A stretch of 64,000 bases of DNA, from contig OX359265.1 in assembly GCA_947179155.2 (NCBI GenBank), positions 1,783,501-1,847,500 of the forward strand, written 5' to 3'. The position numbers and the translations under genes are program-made. Within the stretch, counting starts at the first letter, position 1. The number at the start of each line of letters is the position of its first letter. The notes under the pieces are model-generated. The model had not been told where the DNA came from. It saw only the letters and a program-made list of their open reading frames with translations, and ran no database searches. This document shows positions 22,325-37,845 of this stretch, piece after piece. This DNA is from Hedera helix (taxonomy: Eukaryota > Streptophyta > Magnoliopsida > Apiales > Araliaceae).

Positions 22325-22645
22325 TTAAAACTTAGTCCATTTGAGAGAGCAGCATACACTAAGAAAAGCTTCTTCAATAAACTTGTGAACCTCTGACGGG
22401 TTGAGAACAATGTAACAGTAAACTAACTCCTCCAATTCCTTCCAATCCCGAACTCCCACAGTCTGGATCATTTCAAGTATCGATTCTCTTATATCCGAAA
22501 ATGGATCCGAAGAGTACTTAACGGCACAAATACTATCTGCATAAATCCCACGAACATGGTCAGGCAATGTCGCCGAAAAGCTCACTCTATTTTTTAGCAA
22601 ATTTTGCTTCCTCTTCTTGTTGTTGAGTTCTTTGGGGAGCTCCAT
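22325..22645 (-). CDS. short OVATE family protein (OFP-type transcriptional repressor), 106 aa
   Basis: Single exon on the minus strand; first ATG at 22645 gives MELPKELNNKKRKQ. Residues about 45-98 match the OVATE domain: SSDPFSDIRESILEMI, a short DWKELEELVYCYIVLNP segment, then EVHKFIEEAFLSVC. The N-terminal part is basic (NNKKRKQNLLKNR) and could serve nuclear import. OFPs bind TALE homeodomain proteins and TRM proteins, repress transcription and shape organ growth. At 106 aa this is shorter than most family members and has almost nothing before the domain; it lacks a clear LxLxL repression motif. TA-rich DNA at 22708-22718 could supply its TATA box. Family call is good, precise role is inference. 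Confidence 0.82.
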   Translation of the reverse strand: MELPKELNNKKRKQNLLKNRVSFSATLPDHVRGIYADSICAVKYSSDPFSDIRESILEMIQTVGVRDWKELEELVYCYIVLNPSEVHKFIEEAFLSVCCSLKWTKF

Positions 22646-25089
22646 TGCTTGTATGAGCAGAGCTATAAGGTGTTCTTTAAATATGAGTGTATTGTGTATG
22701 TATGTATGTATATATATGCATTAGGGAGGATAAGCTAGCACAGCAGAAGAAAGACGTGGGTTGTCGTGTGGACCATTACAAAGCTCAAGACATCAGGTGA
22801 TGGGAGCCAATAAGTCTTGACAAAAAGGCAATAAATGCTGCCCTGCATCATGTTGTGATGGGAGCCATTGGAGCGGGTGAAATTTTAACCAAGTTTGATT
22901 GATCATATATTTTAAATGAACTTTAATTTTATACTATTAATAATAATAATAATAAATGGATCAACTAGACTGAAATTCCTGCAGAAGAATGAACAAATTA
23001 GATCCAAATGAACACAATATCATACTAAACACCAGATACTCCTAGTAGACATTCTTCATCAAGATTGATCTCAATAAAAAAACACCTTTTGCATTTAAAA
23101 CTTGAAGAGAAGAATGGTAATGTCGTCTGACTTGGCATTATTTAATAAGAGAAGGAAGTCAATCTGTTTTTTATTAATTAATTAAACAATCCAATAGTAG
23201 AGAGAGTCGTATGCCTCTTGAGAATACTGGAACATTGATTGGATTGCTTTTACTTTAATTTATAGCCTCAACAATCAACAACCTTTCGAGTTTTGATCAA
23301 GACAATTGATTGGGGAAACATATTAAGGTGTCGTATTAAAATTGCGGTGCCTAAACATGGAGCTCAAATCACCTGTTATCAAATATTTTTACTTTTTTAT
23401 ATCGAAACTTATGGGAACGATACGTTCCGTCGTCGTAAATCTACAAAAAAAAAACTATAACGATGGGACATATCGTCGCTATAGATCTTAAAAATCGTCG
23501 TCATATGTCTCGATATAAATACACGAAAAAATTTAATAACAGATGATAGAACCCCCTAACATGATAGAACATATATTTCCCCACTCTAAACAAGTTGCAA
23601 AATGTCGTTCATTGTAGTTCAGTTCAGAGTCTAAACAAATTGTACATATACTTAGATGGAAGATAATATATTTGGCCATTATATATGTCGATTTTTTTTT
23701 AATTACTTGAATAAATATAAGTTGTAACTTTTTTTTAAAAAAAATCTTATCCTATTTCATATTTTTATAATTATAATAATTCTACAAAATAAATTCACAA
23801 CACGAAGTAAAAATTTACTTAGATTATACTGACAATTTCATTATTTTGTTTATTATTATTATTTTTTTAAAAGGCACCCAAAACCCCTATCATTAATAGT
23901 ACGTTGGTGAGTTTAGAGGGATTATTGAGTGCGCAAGTGAAAGTTGTTTACCCACAGTTTGTTGAACAAAAACTAGTTGCTAATTAAAAGTGGAAGGAAT
24001 GCGGGTGTGTGGGTCCCAAAAAAATTTCAATGCCCCTTAGGCAACGACACATAATATTTTAAGTTAATAAAATCTCTTTATTTTATTAATATTTTATTAC
24101 TTGCAACTATAAATTCACTAAAATATCTCAAATTTGCCCAACTAAATAATCTCTCTTGTGGGTCCCATTAATCCGGCAAAATAAATTCATAAATAATTAA
24201 AAGTTTGTAAAATGGAAATGATATATATATAAGAATGTTTGGGTCGATTTTTTAATTAAAAAAATATTAATAATAGTTTTTTTTTAAAAAATATGTAATA
24301 AATAGACTATCATATAATTGTTCTCAATTTTATATATCGATATTATTCCGTAATTAAACTTAGTTTACCATAAATTCTCGCCATACATAATAAGATTCTT
24401 ATAAAATATATTTGCGGTGTACAGCTACCAGTAGTATATGATGATGATATAATCTAACGAGTTCTCAGGAAGCATATTTTATAAATTTATTCATGAATTT
24501 TATATTTTAAGACAAAATTTATTATTATTTGAGCAAAAAATTACTTTTTTTGTTCTAAATTATTTAATTATTATTAATTTTTAAAAATTAATTTAAAATA
24601 TTTTAAAACTCAAATTTAAGATTATTTATTGAAAATTATATGAAATAATAAAATTTATAATAAATAATACTTTTTAAATAATTTATAATATTTATTATTT
24701 TATTAATTAAAATTAAAAAATGTATATTAATTTAAAAAATTTTAAGATTAATTTTAAAATTTTAATAATAATTAAATAATATAAAAGAGATGAAGTATAC
24801 AAAACAGTGGGCGGCCACATCACGCATGGGCCGAAGCCCGATGGCCACGGCAGTTAGATGCGATACTCACGTGTGTTCTGCAACTTCCATTATGTATATA
24901 TATAGTTCGTGTGCAATTATCATAGACTCATAGAGTAATACTACAATGATAAAAAAATATAAAAAATTAAATATAAAATAATATATTAAATTATAATTAG
25001 TTGATATTTTATTCTATATGATAAATATATTATTACTGATTATTAGCATACACATTATTTTTTATCTTTTTTTTTGTATTTAATTTTTT

Positions 25090-25620
25090 GTTATCAAAAT
25101 ATAACACAACTTCATGGCTGATATCATCATCCTTTTTTCTTATTATATAATATTAATCACCATGACACACGCATTGTTGCGTTATAATTATTGTGAAAAT
25201 ATAATAATAATTTTATTAAATTTAGAAAATAAAATTAAAAAATTATAAATAATAAAAATTATAAAATAACTAAACTTGCAAGAGTAAAATGGGAAAAAAA
25301 TTTATGACAGAACTTCAAGACTGATATCACCGTCCCTCTCTCCCATTATATAATGAGAATAATAAGTGGGAGAGAAAATAGAGTTTAAGATGTGACACAG
25401 GAAGGTAATTTTTTTTCTCTCTCCTATCACCACGACAAACGTGTTATGTGTGTAATAACTACAAAAATGTAAGAGTACTTTTATTAAATTTAGAGGACAA
25501 AATTAAGAAAAATAAAAATAAAAAAGACAAAATTATAAAATAATTAAATTTGTAGGGACAGAAAAAAAATTGTGAAACAACTTCAAGGACCGATTCCCAT
25601 TATATAATACTAGTCATTTA
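25090..25620. repeat. three diverged copies of a CTTCAAG..GATATCACCG..CCATTATATAAT repeat
   Basis: Copies start near 25107, 25306 and 25578 with ACAACTTCATGGCTGATATC, AGAACTTCAAGACTGATATC and ACAACTTCAAGGACCGATTC, each followed by (C)CATTATATAAT. Between copies 1-2 and 2-3 the spacer also repeats (TTTATTAAATTTAGA..AAATTAA, AAATTATAAAATAA). Spacing 200-270 bases. Probably a decayed tandem repeat or transposon tail. Confidence 0.6.
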
Positions 25621-26154
25621 ACACAGACTACGTGCGTGCAAAACATAGGAAGAAAATAAAAATAAAAATAGGAGTTAAAGAAAAAAAAGTTATAAGAGAA
25701 TGCGGGAGTAAAAATATGATTAAAGAGAGAAAAAAATAAGTGACACAGTTTCAAAAAATTAATGGCTATTTTTCTCAATCTCCTTTTATAATATATTATA
25801 TATCTATATATATGTATATATTCTTAAAATAATAAATTACTAATTTAATAATTTCGTATGATAATTAAATTATATTGATAAATGTGAAAAATTGTACTAT
25901 TGTCATTTAATACTATTATCACTAAAAAAATGCTTTTTTTGTGAAGTAAAAAAATGACAAATGGACTTATTTCTATCTATTTTATTAGGTGAGAAAAAAT
26001 AATTTAATCGTTTTTTTTGAAACAGTGTCAATTTTTTAACAAGGTTATTCTTAAATATTTGATATATTAGTTGACTTGTACATTAAATATTTGGTTAATT
26101 TATAGCCGCACAAATCTCCTTCATTTTGTTTTTAGATAGTCATCTAATCATCTT

Positions 26155-26158
<4 letters not shown>

Positions 26159-26225
<67 letters not shown>
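26159..26225. repeat. (TA)n microsatellite
   Basis: Uninterrupted TA run of about 67 bases. Confidence 0.97.
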
Positions 26226-26227
<2 letters not shown>

Positions 26228-26775
26228 CTTGAAGCACCGATCTGGTTTTGCCATGTAAGTGCGATGAGTTTTCGTAATTATGTATATCTATATTATTATG
26301 GGAGAACAGGAAAAATAATTACCCCTCTCGACATTGTGTCACAAATTTCTTTCCGCTTTTATCCTTACAAAATGGGTTTTATTATAATTTTGTTCTTTTT
26401 TATTTTTATCACTAAAATTTGATAAAACGCCTATTATATCTTTGTGATAATCGTATACGTAACGCGTGTGCTATTGAAATTAGTAATTATAATATCAATA
26501 AATTCACATAATGATACTTTTATAAGGAAGAAATAAAATTCATGATTATAATAAATCGCACAACAATATCACATGAATGAGAAAATAAATTTAAGATAAA
26601 CAAACTTTACATAGAAAAAATAATAAAAATGTGATCTTGTGTTCTTTCCTTATGCGGGAGAGTATGTAATTTCTATTGATGCATGTATTTTGTGTGTATA
26701 TATATATTTGGGTTATCACATGAGGCACGAGCTCTTTGTTGATTTCATAGAGTATCGGATAAATTTATATATATA

Positions 26776-26932
26776 ATATTTAAATATAAAATTAAATATT
26801 ATATTTATTTTAATTATTAAAAAAAATATATATGACACAAATTTTAATTATATATTTTATATTTTAATTATATATTTTAATAATTAAAATTAATATAATA
26901 TTTAAATATTATACATTTATATTTATTTCTCG
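26776..26932. repeat. MITE-like repeat (TATATGACACAAATTTTAAT family)
   Basis: AAATATTATATTTATTTTAA..TATGACACAAATTTTAAT..AATTAAAATTAATATAATAT..TATACATTTATATTTATTTC. The ends are inverted, and the order matches 47096-47216 and half of it matches 60325-60392. Confidence 0.55.
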
Positions 26933-27006
26933 TCTTATACGTGAACAAATTATACAGTAAATTTCCAGCTATGGATGAATGAATCCAAACCCCACCCCCG
27001 CCGGGA

Positions 27007-27007
27007 A

Positions 27008-27042
<35 letters not shown>

Positions 27043-27043
27043 G
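27007..27043. repeat. (TC)n(TA)n microsatellite
   Basis: TC run followed directly by a TA run. Confidence 0.95.
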
Positions 27044-27538
27044 ATCTGAGAATGTAGGTATGCATTGCTACATATGACTAATAGTTGGCCACGCGTTACT
27101 GCTCAATTGGTTGATGTGTGAAAGATGGTGACACAGAACCTAATGGGAGTAGTATGTTTGGTTATAACTATGGGAATATAATGGAATCCTAGCCCGATAG
27201 GATTCAATTGGGTTGTTGGGGATGAGAACAAGAAAAGGACTGATAGTATATTATATTAAAATATGAGTATGTGGTCTGTTAAATAATTAAAAGAGATATA
27301 ATATTGAGATAATAAATTTAATTCGGATTCAAAATTTGATTAAATATAAATACATATTAATTTTAAAATTTTATAAATTATTTAAAAAAATCAACATTAA
27401 TTTTTAATTTTAAAACAGAGCACAATATTCCAACGCTATTTATATCCACCATCACCCCTCAACCTAATCTACCTTAAATGTCTCTGTCCAACTTTTGGCA
27501 GGCAGGCAGCCACGTGACACATCCCATATACCAAGTTA

Positions 27539-29332
<1,794 letters not shown>

Positions 29333-29335
29333 TTA

Positions 29336-31868
29336 CTGGCTCTCCTACCTCTTTAATTCTTTATACATACCATACATTTCTTTATTTTTTATTATTATTA
29401 TTATTATTTTTGTTTTTTGATAATATAAAATATTCTAATTACAGTCGAAGTAAATCTTCCTACCCCGTACAATATATATATATAGACACACATACCAGTT
29501 GACACTTGCGACAGGTGAATCAAAAAGGACCGTTCGTTTGCCTAGCGGCGGCAAATGAATCACTACCGGTTTTATGCCAGCTTAAAACTTAAGAATAAAT
29601 TTTATTTATTTATATATTTGTACGGAATTTAATATATAGGGTCCATTAGTATATTATTTTTTTATGCATTGAATTTAGTACAAACATATAAATAAATATT
29701 ATTATGCATTATTTTCAACGCTTAGAATATACCCTTAGGGCACATTCTAAGAAAATTTTAAAACTTAAAATGAATGGAAGGACAAATGACTGAAAATCTT
29801 CATGTTGGATAGTGACATTTAGAATCAATTATATATACTAATTTGTTATAAATTTAAAATTAGCATAAATATTTTTTATTTTAATTAACATAATAAAAAA
29901 TATTATAAATTATTTTAAAATATTATTCATTATAAATTTTATTTTTCATAATATTTAATGAGTCATTTCAATTTTGTATTTAAAAAAAATATCAAATTCA
30001 CTTTTAAAAAATCAACAATAATGAAATAATGAGAGAGTATTTATTTAGAGAATTAATATTTTTACAAATAAAATTTAATATTTTCATAATCTCTTTCTCA
30101 TATAAATGTGAGGCTCATTTATTATTTACATAAGAATTTTTTTTAAATTAATATTTTGATTTATAAAAATATTAATTTTCATTTATAAGACCGGATGCTA
30201 ATGAGTGAATATTATTGGCTTATGACTTGCCAGTCTCACGGGAAAATGCTAAAAGGCTCCAAAAAAATAAAAAATAAAAAAAGATCGTATATACAAAAAA
30301 TTATTCGACGATTCAGAAATAAATGAATAATTTATTCTCTTTTCTCATATAACAAAACAATAGCTTAGCTTTAAAAGTACGCACGCTAGCGAGTGGTGAC
30401 GGTGCGTAGCACTTGAGTTCCCCCCACCGGCTTTTAACGTTAATATTAATTAGTCGTCTCTTAGGCCATAGCGGGAGAGTATAAAAAAACAAATATAATA
30501 ATTACAGTAAGAAATAAATTGACAAATTGAAAAGTTCACTCTCGATGTTAACACTAAATTATAATATAGACATAAATATTTTAATTATTGCTAAAATATT
30601 CTCTTTGATTAAAATAAATTAATCATGTACGTATTATGTGAGTGTTTTACAGATAAAATAATTAATTTATCAAGACGATTTTATCCCTCTATTTAGTTGA
30701 AATATATTTTAATATATAAATTGACTTTTTTGTCCATTAAAAACTTAAATAAAATACATATAATTAATTTATTTGAACAAAAATTGATGAGAGGAAATAC
30801 TTTACAAAAAATTGAACACCTGCTCTACTTGCAAATATTAGAGTACTAATGTTTATATTATAATTTAGTATTAAGACAAGACAATAATTCTCGAGTTTTG
30901 AGTTTTAATTTAAGATCAAAGGAAGTCTCGTTTTGATTATAGTATTTTTGTAATTCAATTTATTTATTAATAAAAATTATTTTATATTCTTATTCTAAAA
31001 CTGTCAAAAAAATTTTGTAGAATTAAATGACGGTCCGCACTAAATAATTTTATCTTATCATTTAGAATTTCATGTTAATTATAATTTAATTTTATCATGA
31101 ATTATTTCTAAAAAATAAAGAATAGAGAGAATAATTTTGTATTTTAACCTAAATAATGAGTAGGAATATAACTAAACTTGTAAAATGAATCTAATGCGAA
31201 CTTGATTTGAGCTTGAATCAAAACAAAAATAATTTAAATATGAGTAAAATTTATAATTCGATAAATTACTCGAATTTCTTTGAATTATAATTTTTTATTA
31301 AAAAATTACTCAAAAAATTCAAACTACTCAAGTTTGATTAAAAATCATACCCGATTTGATAACTAAACAAAGTTTAATTAAACATTATTTCGTATTTAAT
31401 AAATTTTATAAACAAAATCTAATCAACTTAAACGACTGAACTTGATTGGATTCATGCACGCCTTTAAATACAACTCCTCGACTCCAAAACATAGCATACA
31501 ATCAAATATAGCAGTAGCTAGGATTACATCGTCCCTCTCTCTCTTCGAGTATAAATTTTTTCTCTCCCCTAAAAACTTGTTTTCTTTCTTTTCCATCTCT
31601 GTATCTCACATCGGACCTCTATCCAAATATATGAAAATAATATTGTTGGCGCATTGTTAATTGTGTTCATCGACCCTGATCGAACCCAACAAAAGCCTAG
31701 AATATTCAGTTTTCTACCATATTCTTGCGCCATATTTTTTCATTCTTTGGATTTTCCTGCCTGTCGGTGTTTGTTTTGTTTGTGTTTGAATTCGATTTTT
31801 TAAATTATAATTCATCACAAAGACAACCCACGTATAATATATAAATAATATAGAGAGGAATTAGAGGA
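29336..31868. other. intergenic, upstream of the EEP/EF-hand gene
   Basis: A+T-rich DNA without recognised coding exons apart from the MITE at 30046. 31440-31868 is pyrimidine-rich in places and likely contains the promoter and 5' UTR of the gene starting at 31869. Confidence 0.45.
30046..30187. repeat. MITE copy, AATTGATATTTT family (diverged)
   Basis: Starts AGAGAATTAATATTTTTACA and ends ATAAAAATATTAATTTTCA, with inner pair AATTTAATATTTTC / AAATTAATATTTTGA and centre CATATAAATGTGAGGCTC. Confidence 0.6.
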
Positions 31869-34800
31869 ATGGGTAGGAAGAACAGAAGAGGAGGAGGAGG
31901 AGGAGGAAGAGGGATGGCAAAAGCGAGAATACCCAGAATCGGTAGCTATGCAATTTCTTCTTCCATTACTGACCCGACTTGTTTTTCTTGCACTACGTTC
32001 AATATCCTTGCGCCCATTTACAAGAGACTCGATCATGAGGTTTACTTTTTATAAAACCCCTTATTGTTTTTCTATTTACCGTGTCTATTGAATTTGGCAT
32101 TTTCGTTTGAATTTCTAATAATCGGATTAACATATTTGGAAGAGCAGGACCAGAGTTGTAGAGAAAGTGATAATAGGGCTAATTGGATTAACAGGAACGA
32201 CAGGATTTTGGATTTGTTGTTGTATGAAAGATCTTCCATTATCTGCCTCCAGGTATTGTTATTGTTATTCACTTTTTATGTTTGTTTGATTTTTATATGC
32301 CCCCTATTGTATTAGAATGAAATTTATAAATGCAAAAAAGGGATTTTAGGAGGAGCTATAAATGAAATCATGGCATTACTGACATGTTTATTTATATTTA
32401 TTAATGAAGGAGTTTTGGGTTGGCAATGAGGAGTTAGTTAATATGTATAAGAAGAGACTTGGAGATGCTGGCTATATCAATTTCAAGCTTGCACGCACCA
32501 ACAACCGCGGTGATGGTATGTTCCCCTCCATGTCTAATTTTACACAATTTGGATACTTTTCTCCATTTTTGATGTTATATTTCAAAAGAATTTTGGGTTA
32601 TTGCTTTTATTAAATTTATCCTTTCAAATATGTATGCATTCTTCTGGATGTCAAAGTTGCCAATTGGATGTCCATTCTATGGATTGACCTGTTTCTCCAG
32701 GTTGGAGAACCAAGTTATTTCTCAATTATCTAATTTCTTCATTGTATTATTAAGGAAAGAACAATTGAACATGAAAAGGCATTTACCTTCCCTTAGTTTT
32801 GGGATACAGTGGAGAAAACCAGTTAAATTATTATTTTTTTGTATATTTATTCCCTGAAAAGAGAAATGGAAAAGGATGGTAGTGCTGCCTTTTCGCACAC
32901 ACTTTAAAGGATTGCTTGGTGCTACATTAGTTAATATATGTATATATGTCATGATTGACTTAGTGTGATATAAGCTTCTTTTTTTTTTGGTGGAATAAAT
33001 AATATATTTTTGCTACTCTAAAATTTGCCTTTTACTCAATTTAAGGTGATTGCTATTGGTATTAATAGGTCTGCTAACTGCCGTGCATAAGGATTACTTT
33101 CGAGTTATTAACCATCAAGAGTTGCTCTTGAATGGTTTTGGAGATCGTGTTGCTCAGCTGTTACATGTTGAACTGGTCACACCATTTCCGCAATATAGAA
33201 GCAACAATGTTCGGCAAGAAATCCTTATAGTAAACACCCACTTATTATTTCCTCATGATTCAAGTTTGTGCTTGGAACGATTGCGGCAGGTAGAATAATT
33301 GCTTCAATCAAGACCTTGAGCTGTATTCCTCTCATTCAGTATCATATTCTCTGCTCTTTCCAGTATTAACCTGGATGATATATTTTTTTTGATAGGTCTA
33401 CAAAATCTTGCAGTGTGTGGAATCATATCAGAAAGAAAACAAGCTTAATCCCTTGCCAATCCTACTATGCGGGTAATTTTTGTTTTGTTACTGTCTGGTT
33501 CTGTAACTCCCATGCCAATGTAAAATTACATTTAATTCTCATTGTTATGAATTTCTGCTCCCTTTTCAGCGACTGGAACGGAAGTAAGAGAGGCCATGTT
33601 TACAAGTTTCTCAGGTCCCAGGGATTTGTATCATCGTATGATACAGCTCATCAGTACACTGATGCAGATGCACACAAGGTTAGCAACGTTCTACTGATCA
33701 TAATCTCAATTACTTTATATGATAGAATTTTACACATGTTTCTCATCTATCTTTGTTTTATGCAGTGGGTTAGCCATCGTAATCATCGGGGAAATATATG
33801 TGGTGTAGACTTTATATGGCTTCTCAATCCTAACCGATACCGGAAAGTACTGAAAATCAGTTGGAGCGAAACAGTGTTTGGCATGTTCAAGGTGAGCAGT
33901 TCCATTTTTTTCTTTGTATTTTCTGCCTTTCACCCGTGATGTGCAGTTCTATTAATTGAAGCTTACATGCTACTTTTAAAAGTAGAGGAGCATGAAATGA
34001 TGATCAGAAACCAAGGAGTGATAGCTTTTAGTTTCTAATTGAGACCATGCAGCATACTTTATTATTTGTAATCTGTGGTAGAGCTATTACTTCTAATCTA
34101 ATCACTTGATAGAAACACTAGCAGAAGTTGTAGAACAGAGGCACTTAGAAAGTATCATTGACTTACTAAACCCCCTTGGATCTTTTCAATGGTCCAAAAT
34201 TATTAGAGTTGAGTAGATTGTTAGTCTTAGGAAGTACAGAAGCTCCTAAGAATGTCTTGATTGTTCTCAATCCTTGAAGTGTAGAATTTATGGTCTGTTA
34301 TATTCTTTCTTTTGGATGCTTTTGCTATCTTCTGCAGTGAAACAATTTCATGCTGTTCAGCTTCATGAAACTTGGGAGATCTTGCGCAACCATAGAAATA
34401 GGAAGCTCCTGAATGTATTTTTTGAGCTATTCACATCATTTTATATTTTGCAGTATTTTTAATGTCTATCAATTATAGGTTATAACTTGCAACTCATATT
34501 TATACACCTTAAATATCCTTTAAAACCAAATTTTTGATTACATACGTGGGCAGATCTTAGAAATGTCGACTATGTTAAATATAATAATTTAAAGTTAAAG
34601 GTACAGCAGTAGGCGCTACAACCAGGAAGGAGAAGAGTCGCTTTAAGTGAGGACAAGATTTTGGAAGGGATATCATTTTGTAAATCAGCAGAACTAATCC
34701 TTTAACATTTAATTTTGTGATGGCTAACAATAACACAAAACTCAATTCAACTCTAAGAATGACTGTCCCAAATTCACTCTTATACTTTCTACTCATACTA

Positions 34801-36642
34801 TGAAATCCATTCTAGATGCTCAATTGTCATGAATGTTGATTTTGTTGCTCTTCTTGTTGTTCCTTTTTGATTATCTGGTTGTAGGCATGAAATTATGTGC
34901 TAGACAGTTTATTTTAAATTCTAATACTTGGTACCAGTCCTCAAGACCTATGTTGGAATATCAGAATTTTGTTTTTTCTTCCTTTTACTAAAAGATCTTG
35001 TTATTGGAATGGGGTTTAGAAATGGTGAATTAAATGCTCATGAAAGTTGTGAAATATAGATGATGCACCTAACTATTTGTCCATTCCATATACTTTTCTC
35101 CCATTTGTCTATCCCCTTTTTGTCATTAAGTGATTAAGCACTACTAAGCAGTCCATTATGCAAACAACAGTACCTGAGCAAGTTATTCTAATCCCTATGG
35201 AGACCATAGTAATTCAGAACCAAAGCCTCTGCAGGGGATCAAGAAAGAAAATTAAATAAAACAAATTACAGAAAATATATTTGACTTGCTTCTCTAATCA
35301 AGCAAAAGACCTAAAGCAGCTTGTGCTAGAATTAGACCTCCATGCTGCAGCCACCATTTTTTTATCATTTATATAAAAAATTATCTTCACCTCTGGAGGA
35401 AGAATAATTATTTTTATCTGCAGTGGAATTGGTTCATGTTGCACGTGTGAAACTTCTTGCATTCCCTGGGTAATTGGCACTGTTGCTGAAATAGGAGTGC
35501 AAGGGTGTGCTTTTCCCTGAACAAAATATGCATATTTTAAATAAAATAAGGAGTCTCAATTGTCACTATCAAATCCTTAAAAATAGTGCATAGAATTGAA
35601 AGACGTGTATTTTTCTTGGCCTTGTTCTTCCAAAAAGTTTCTTGGTTTAACAACTGAATATCATCTTGATTATGTTCTTACTGTTTTGCAGTATCAACTT
35701 CGGCGGGCATCATTGACAGCGAGCGATGCATTTGCCATTTTAAAGGCTGATAGCGATGGTGATTACATTACTTACTCCGGTTTCTGTGATGCCTTGCGCC
35801 AGGTATGTCTCATTGATGATTTTCCTTATACGTGTGTGTTTTTCTATTGTTTGATTTGTTCATTCATCAAGGCATTTCATGCATTAGTTATGTAATCCTA
35901 CTAAACTTGTGTAATCTTGCAGCTTAATATAATTGGCCATCACTATGGTCTGAGCATGGATGAGACAAAAGACTTGTGGGTGCAAGCAGATATTGATGGA
36001 AACGGCATCCTTGATTACAATGAATTTCAGGTACATATTGTCAATTTTATTTTGCTTCTGAATTAATTTGTTTAGCATCTGTACCTTGTATGTTCCAAAT
36101 TGCTTAATTCATGCTACTTAAAATTAAATTTGCCTCCTGGCTTGGTATCATGTAAAACGAAAGGATGTTATGAATTTCCAGGGTGTTCGACCTTTTAGAT
36201 GGTCAGCAGTTTGCTTTATTGATTTTGTATCTTAATGATTGGTTGGATTCTCTATAATTACTGTGTGAGAGTTTTTTTATTCTCCGAGTATGCTTTCTTC
36301 TCTTCCACATTATCTTTTTGGTCTCAGAATAATAATTACTTCAAAAAATGTAATGACATTCAAAATTGTAGTCCCTGATGTTTATATTAATGAATTATGG
36401 CATTGCAGCTGCGAATATGGAATCCTACGCGGTCTGATCAGAGAGATGAAATAAGCAATGAGATCTGGGAAGATGATGGTACAGAGCAAACCATTGGTTT
36501 TAGTGTGAATAATGCAGTTCTCTTCCCCACTGAAGTTGAGAAAGGAATGTGGCCTGAAGACTATTGTCTTTCTGATCATGCTCGACTTACTGTGGTATTT
36601 TCACCCGTTAGAATGCCATGCTCTCGGCTTATATCATCATAA
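31869..36642 (+). CDS. endonuclease/exonuclease/phosphatase (EEP) protein with EF-hands, 455 aa (CCR4-like, At1g02270-type)
   Basis: Ten exons: 31869-32039, 32148-32252, 32410-32515, 33069-33289, 33396-33472, 33570-33678, 33766-33891, 35692-35802, 35923-36030, 36409-36642; all GT..AG, phases consistent, 1368 bases. A Gly/Arg-rich N-terminus (MGRKNRRGGG) precedes the EEP fold: FNILAPIYKR (metal-site Asn45), ICLQE (Glu93, split by intron 2), NTHLLFPH, CGDWN (Asp/Asn pair), GVDFIW and the C-terminal SDHARLTVVF with the catalytic His. Two EF-hands sit inside the EEP fold, encoded by exons 8-9: a degenerate DSDGDYITYSGF and a canonical DIDGNGILDYNEF loop. EEP relatives are Mg-dependent deadenylases, nucleases or phosphatases; calcium control is implied by the EF-hands. 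The substrate is unknown. Intron 7 is 1.8 kb. Confidence 0.93.
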
Positions 36643-37221
36643 CATGTTTGCATCAAAAGAAGATGTACGTGAGGCGTGGAAAAAAGATTACGAAGATGAA
36701 GGACTAGAGATCGAGGGCTGTCGAGACAGACGATGATTTTGTGATTCTCAAACAGCTAATAGAAGTTGTAAAAGGCGAAGATTGGACAAGTGATTTAATT
36801 GGTGCCATGATGCTTAGTTCTTGCAAATTAGGCAATACATGTTTCGGACAGCTTTTCAAATGATGAGCTGATGAGTGATGGCTTTGCTTCTTCTCCCATC
36901 TATAGAAGAGGCTGATAGCCATCACTGAGACCTTGGGTGGTAGTCTGATGGTATGGGTCTGTCAATTTTCAGTGTGTGTTCTTTTAGTCCGCTGCAATAA
37001 GAAAGGATAATGCAAGTGAAAGGTAAAACAGAAGAAATAGAGAAGTAGAACATGTTTACATTTTGTGGAGGGAGATTTAGCTTGATAGTGTTCGCCTTTT
37101 CATTGTAGAGTGAGGTTGAACTATGTAGAAAACTTCATGTATAATTGACTTGCCTTCACTTGATGTTGTCTATAATGTATCAACAAATTTTGCTCTTTTG
37201 GAGTTCCGTTTCTTATTTTGT

Positions 37222-37415
37222 TAGTTTAAAAAAATGATTTATATGCTAATTTTGTGTCGAATATATATTGCGACTAATGTAGAACTTTAATTAAAAAATA
37301 AATTAACGTAAATAATATCCTTACACCGTTCTATATTCCAATTATTCTCGTAAATCTGTATTTAATATTGATATAAATTTATCAATCATATAAAACATCA
37401 CTCTTTTATTAATTT
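37222..37415. repeat. dispersed inverted-repeat element (copy 2, pair with 3368-3575)
   Basis: Shares GATTTATATG, TGTCGAATATATATTGCGAC, TAATGTAGAAC and the right part TTAATATTGATATAAATTTA with the copy in the MGGCASRPK intron. Confidence 0.55.
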
Positions 37416-37845
37416 AAGCTTTCTCATTTTCCTTTAAGGGGTCAAAATTAAACAACTTTGCAACATTCCAATTGTTGATTTGCTGAAAGTTGCAAGAGAC
37501 TAGAATTATTTTAAAACCTTGTGATGACCCTACAATTTTAAGGATGGCATATAATAATATCATAATTGCCAACTTGAAAAGGTTGTTGAATGCTTTAGAG
37601 AACGTGGCTTCTCTATAAGATGATAACTCATGAACAAATTTTAAGTAGTTAAATTCCATTGTTTAAAAATATAAATTCTCCCGTGGTGGCCAAGAAGAAA
37701 AAGAGCTCGTTTAGTCCAATCAACCTACGCTTTCTAAGTTAGAAAGGCAGTGTCGGCGGGCAAATGCAAATGCTGAAAAAACTGGCATCACACGCAGCGT
37801 AAATTATCTAAGATAAATTAAGCAGTTTATAAAATTTAAAGAATT

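Larger units (their letters stand above)
22646..27538. other. gene-poor intergenic region
   Basis: No coding exons recognised. The part near 22646-22750 is the upstream region of the OVATE gene. 23400-23530 carries GTCGTCGTAAATCTA..TAGATCTTAAAAATCGTCG inverted motifs. 25090-25620 holds three diverged copies of one repeat. TA and TC/TA microsatellites occur at 26159 and 27007. Confidence 0.45.

Noticed and set aside
26126..26422. 98-codon open frame with (IY)n
   Set aside because: Created by the TA microsatellite at 26159-26225; no domain or splice context.
33415..33939. 174-codon open frame
   Set aside because: It reads through introns 5, 6 and 7 of the EEP gene; the spliced model retains all family motifs instead.
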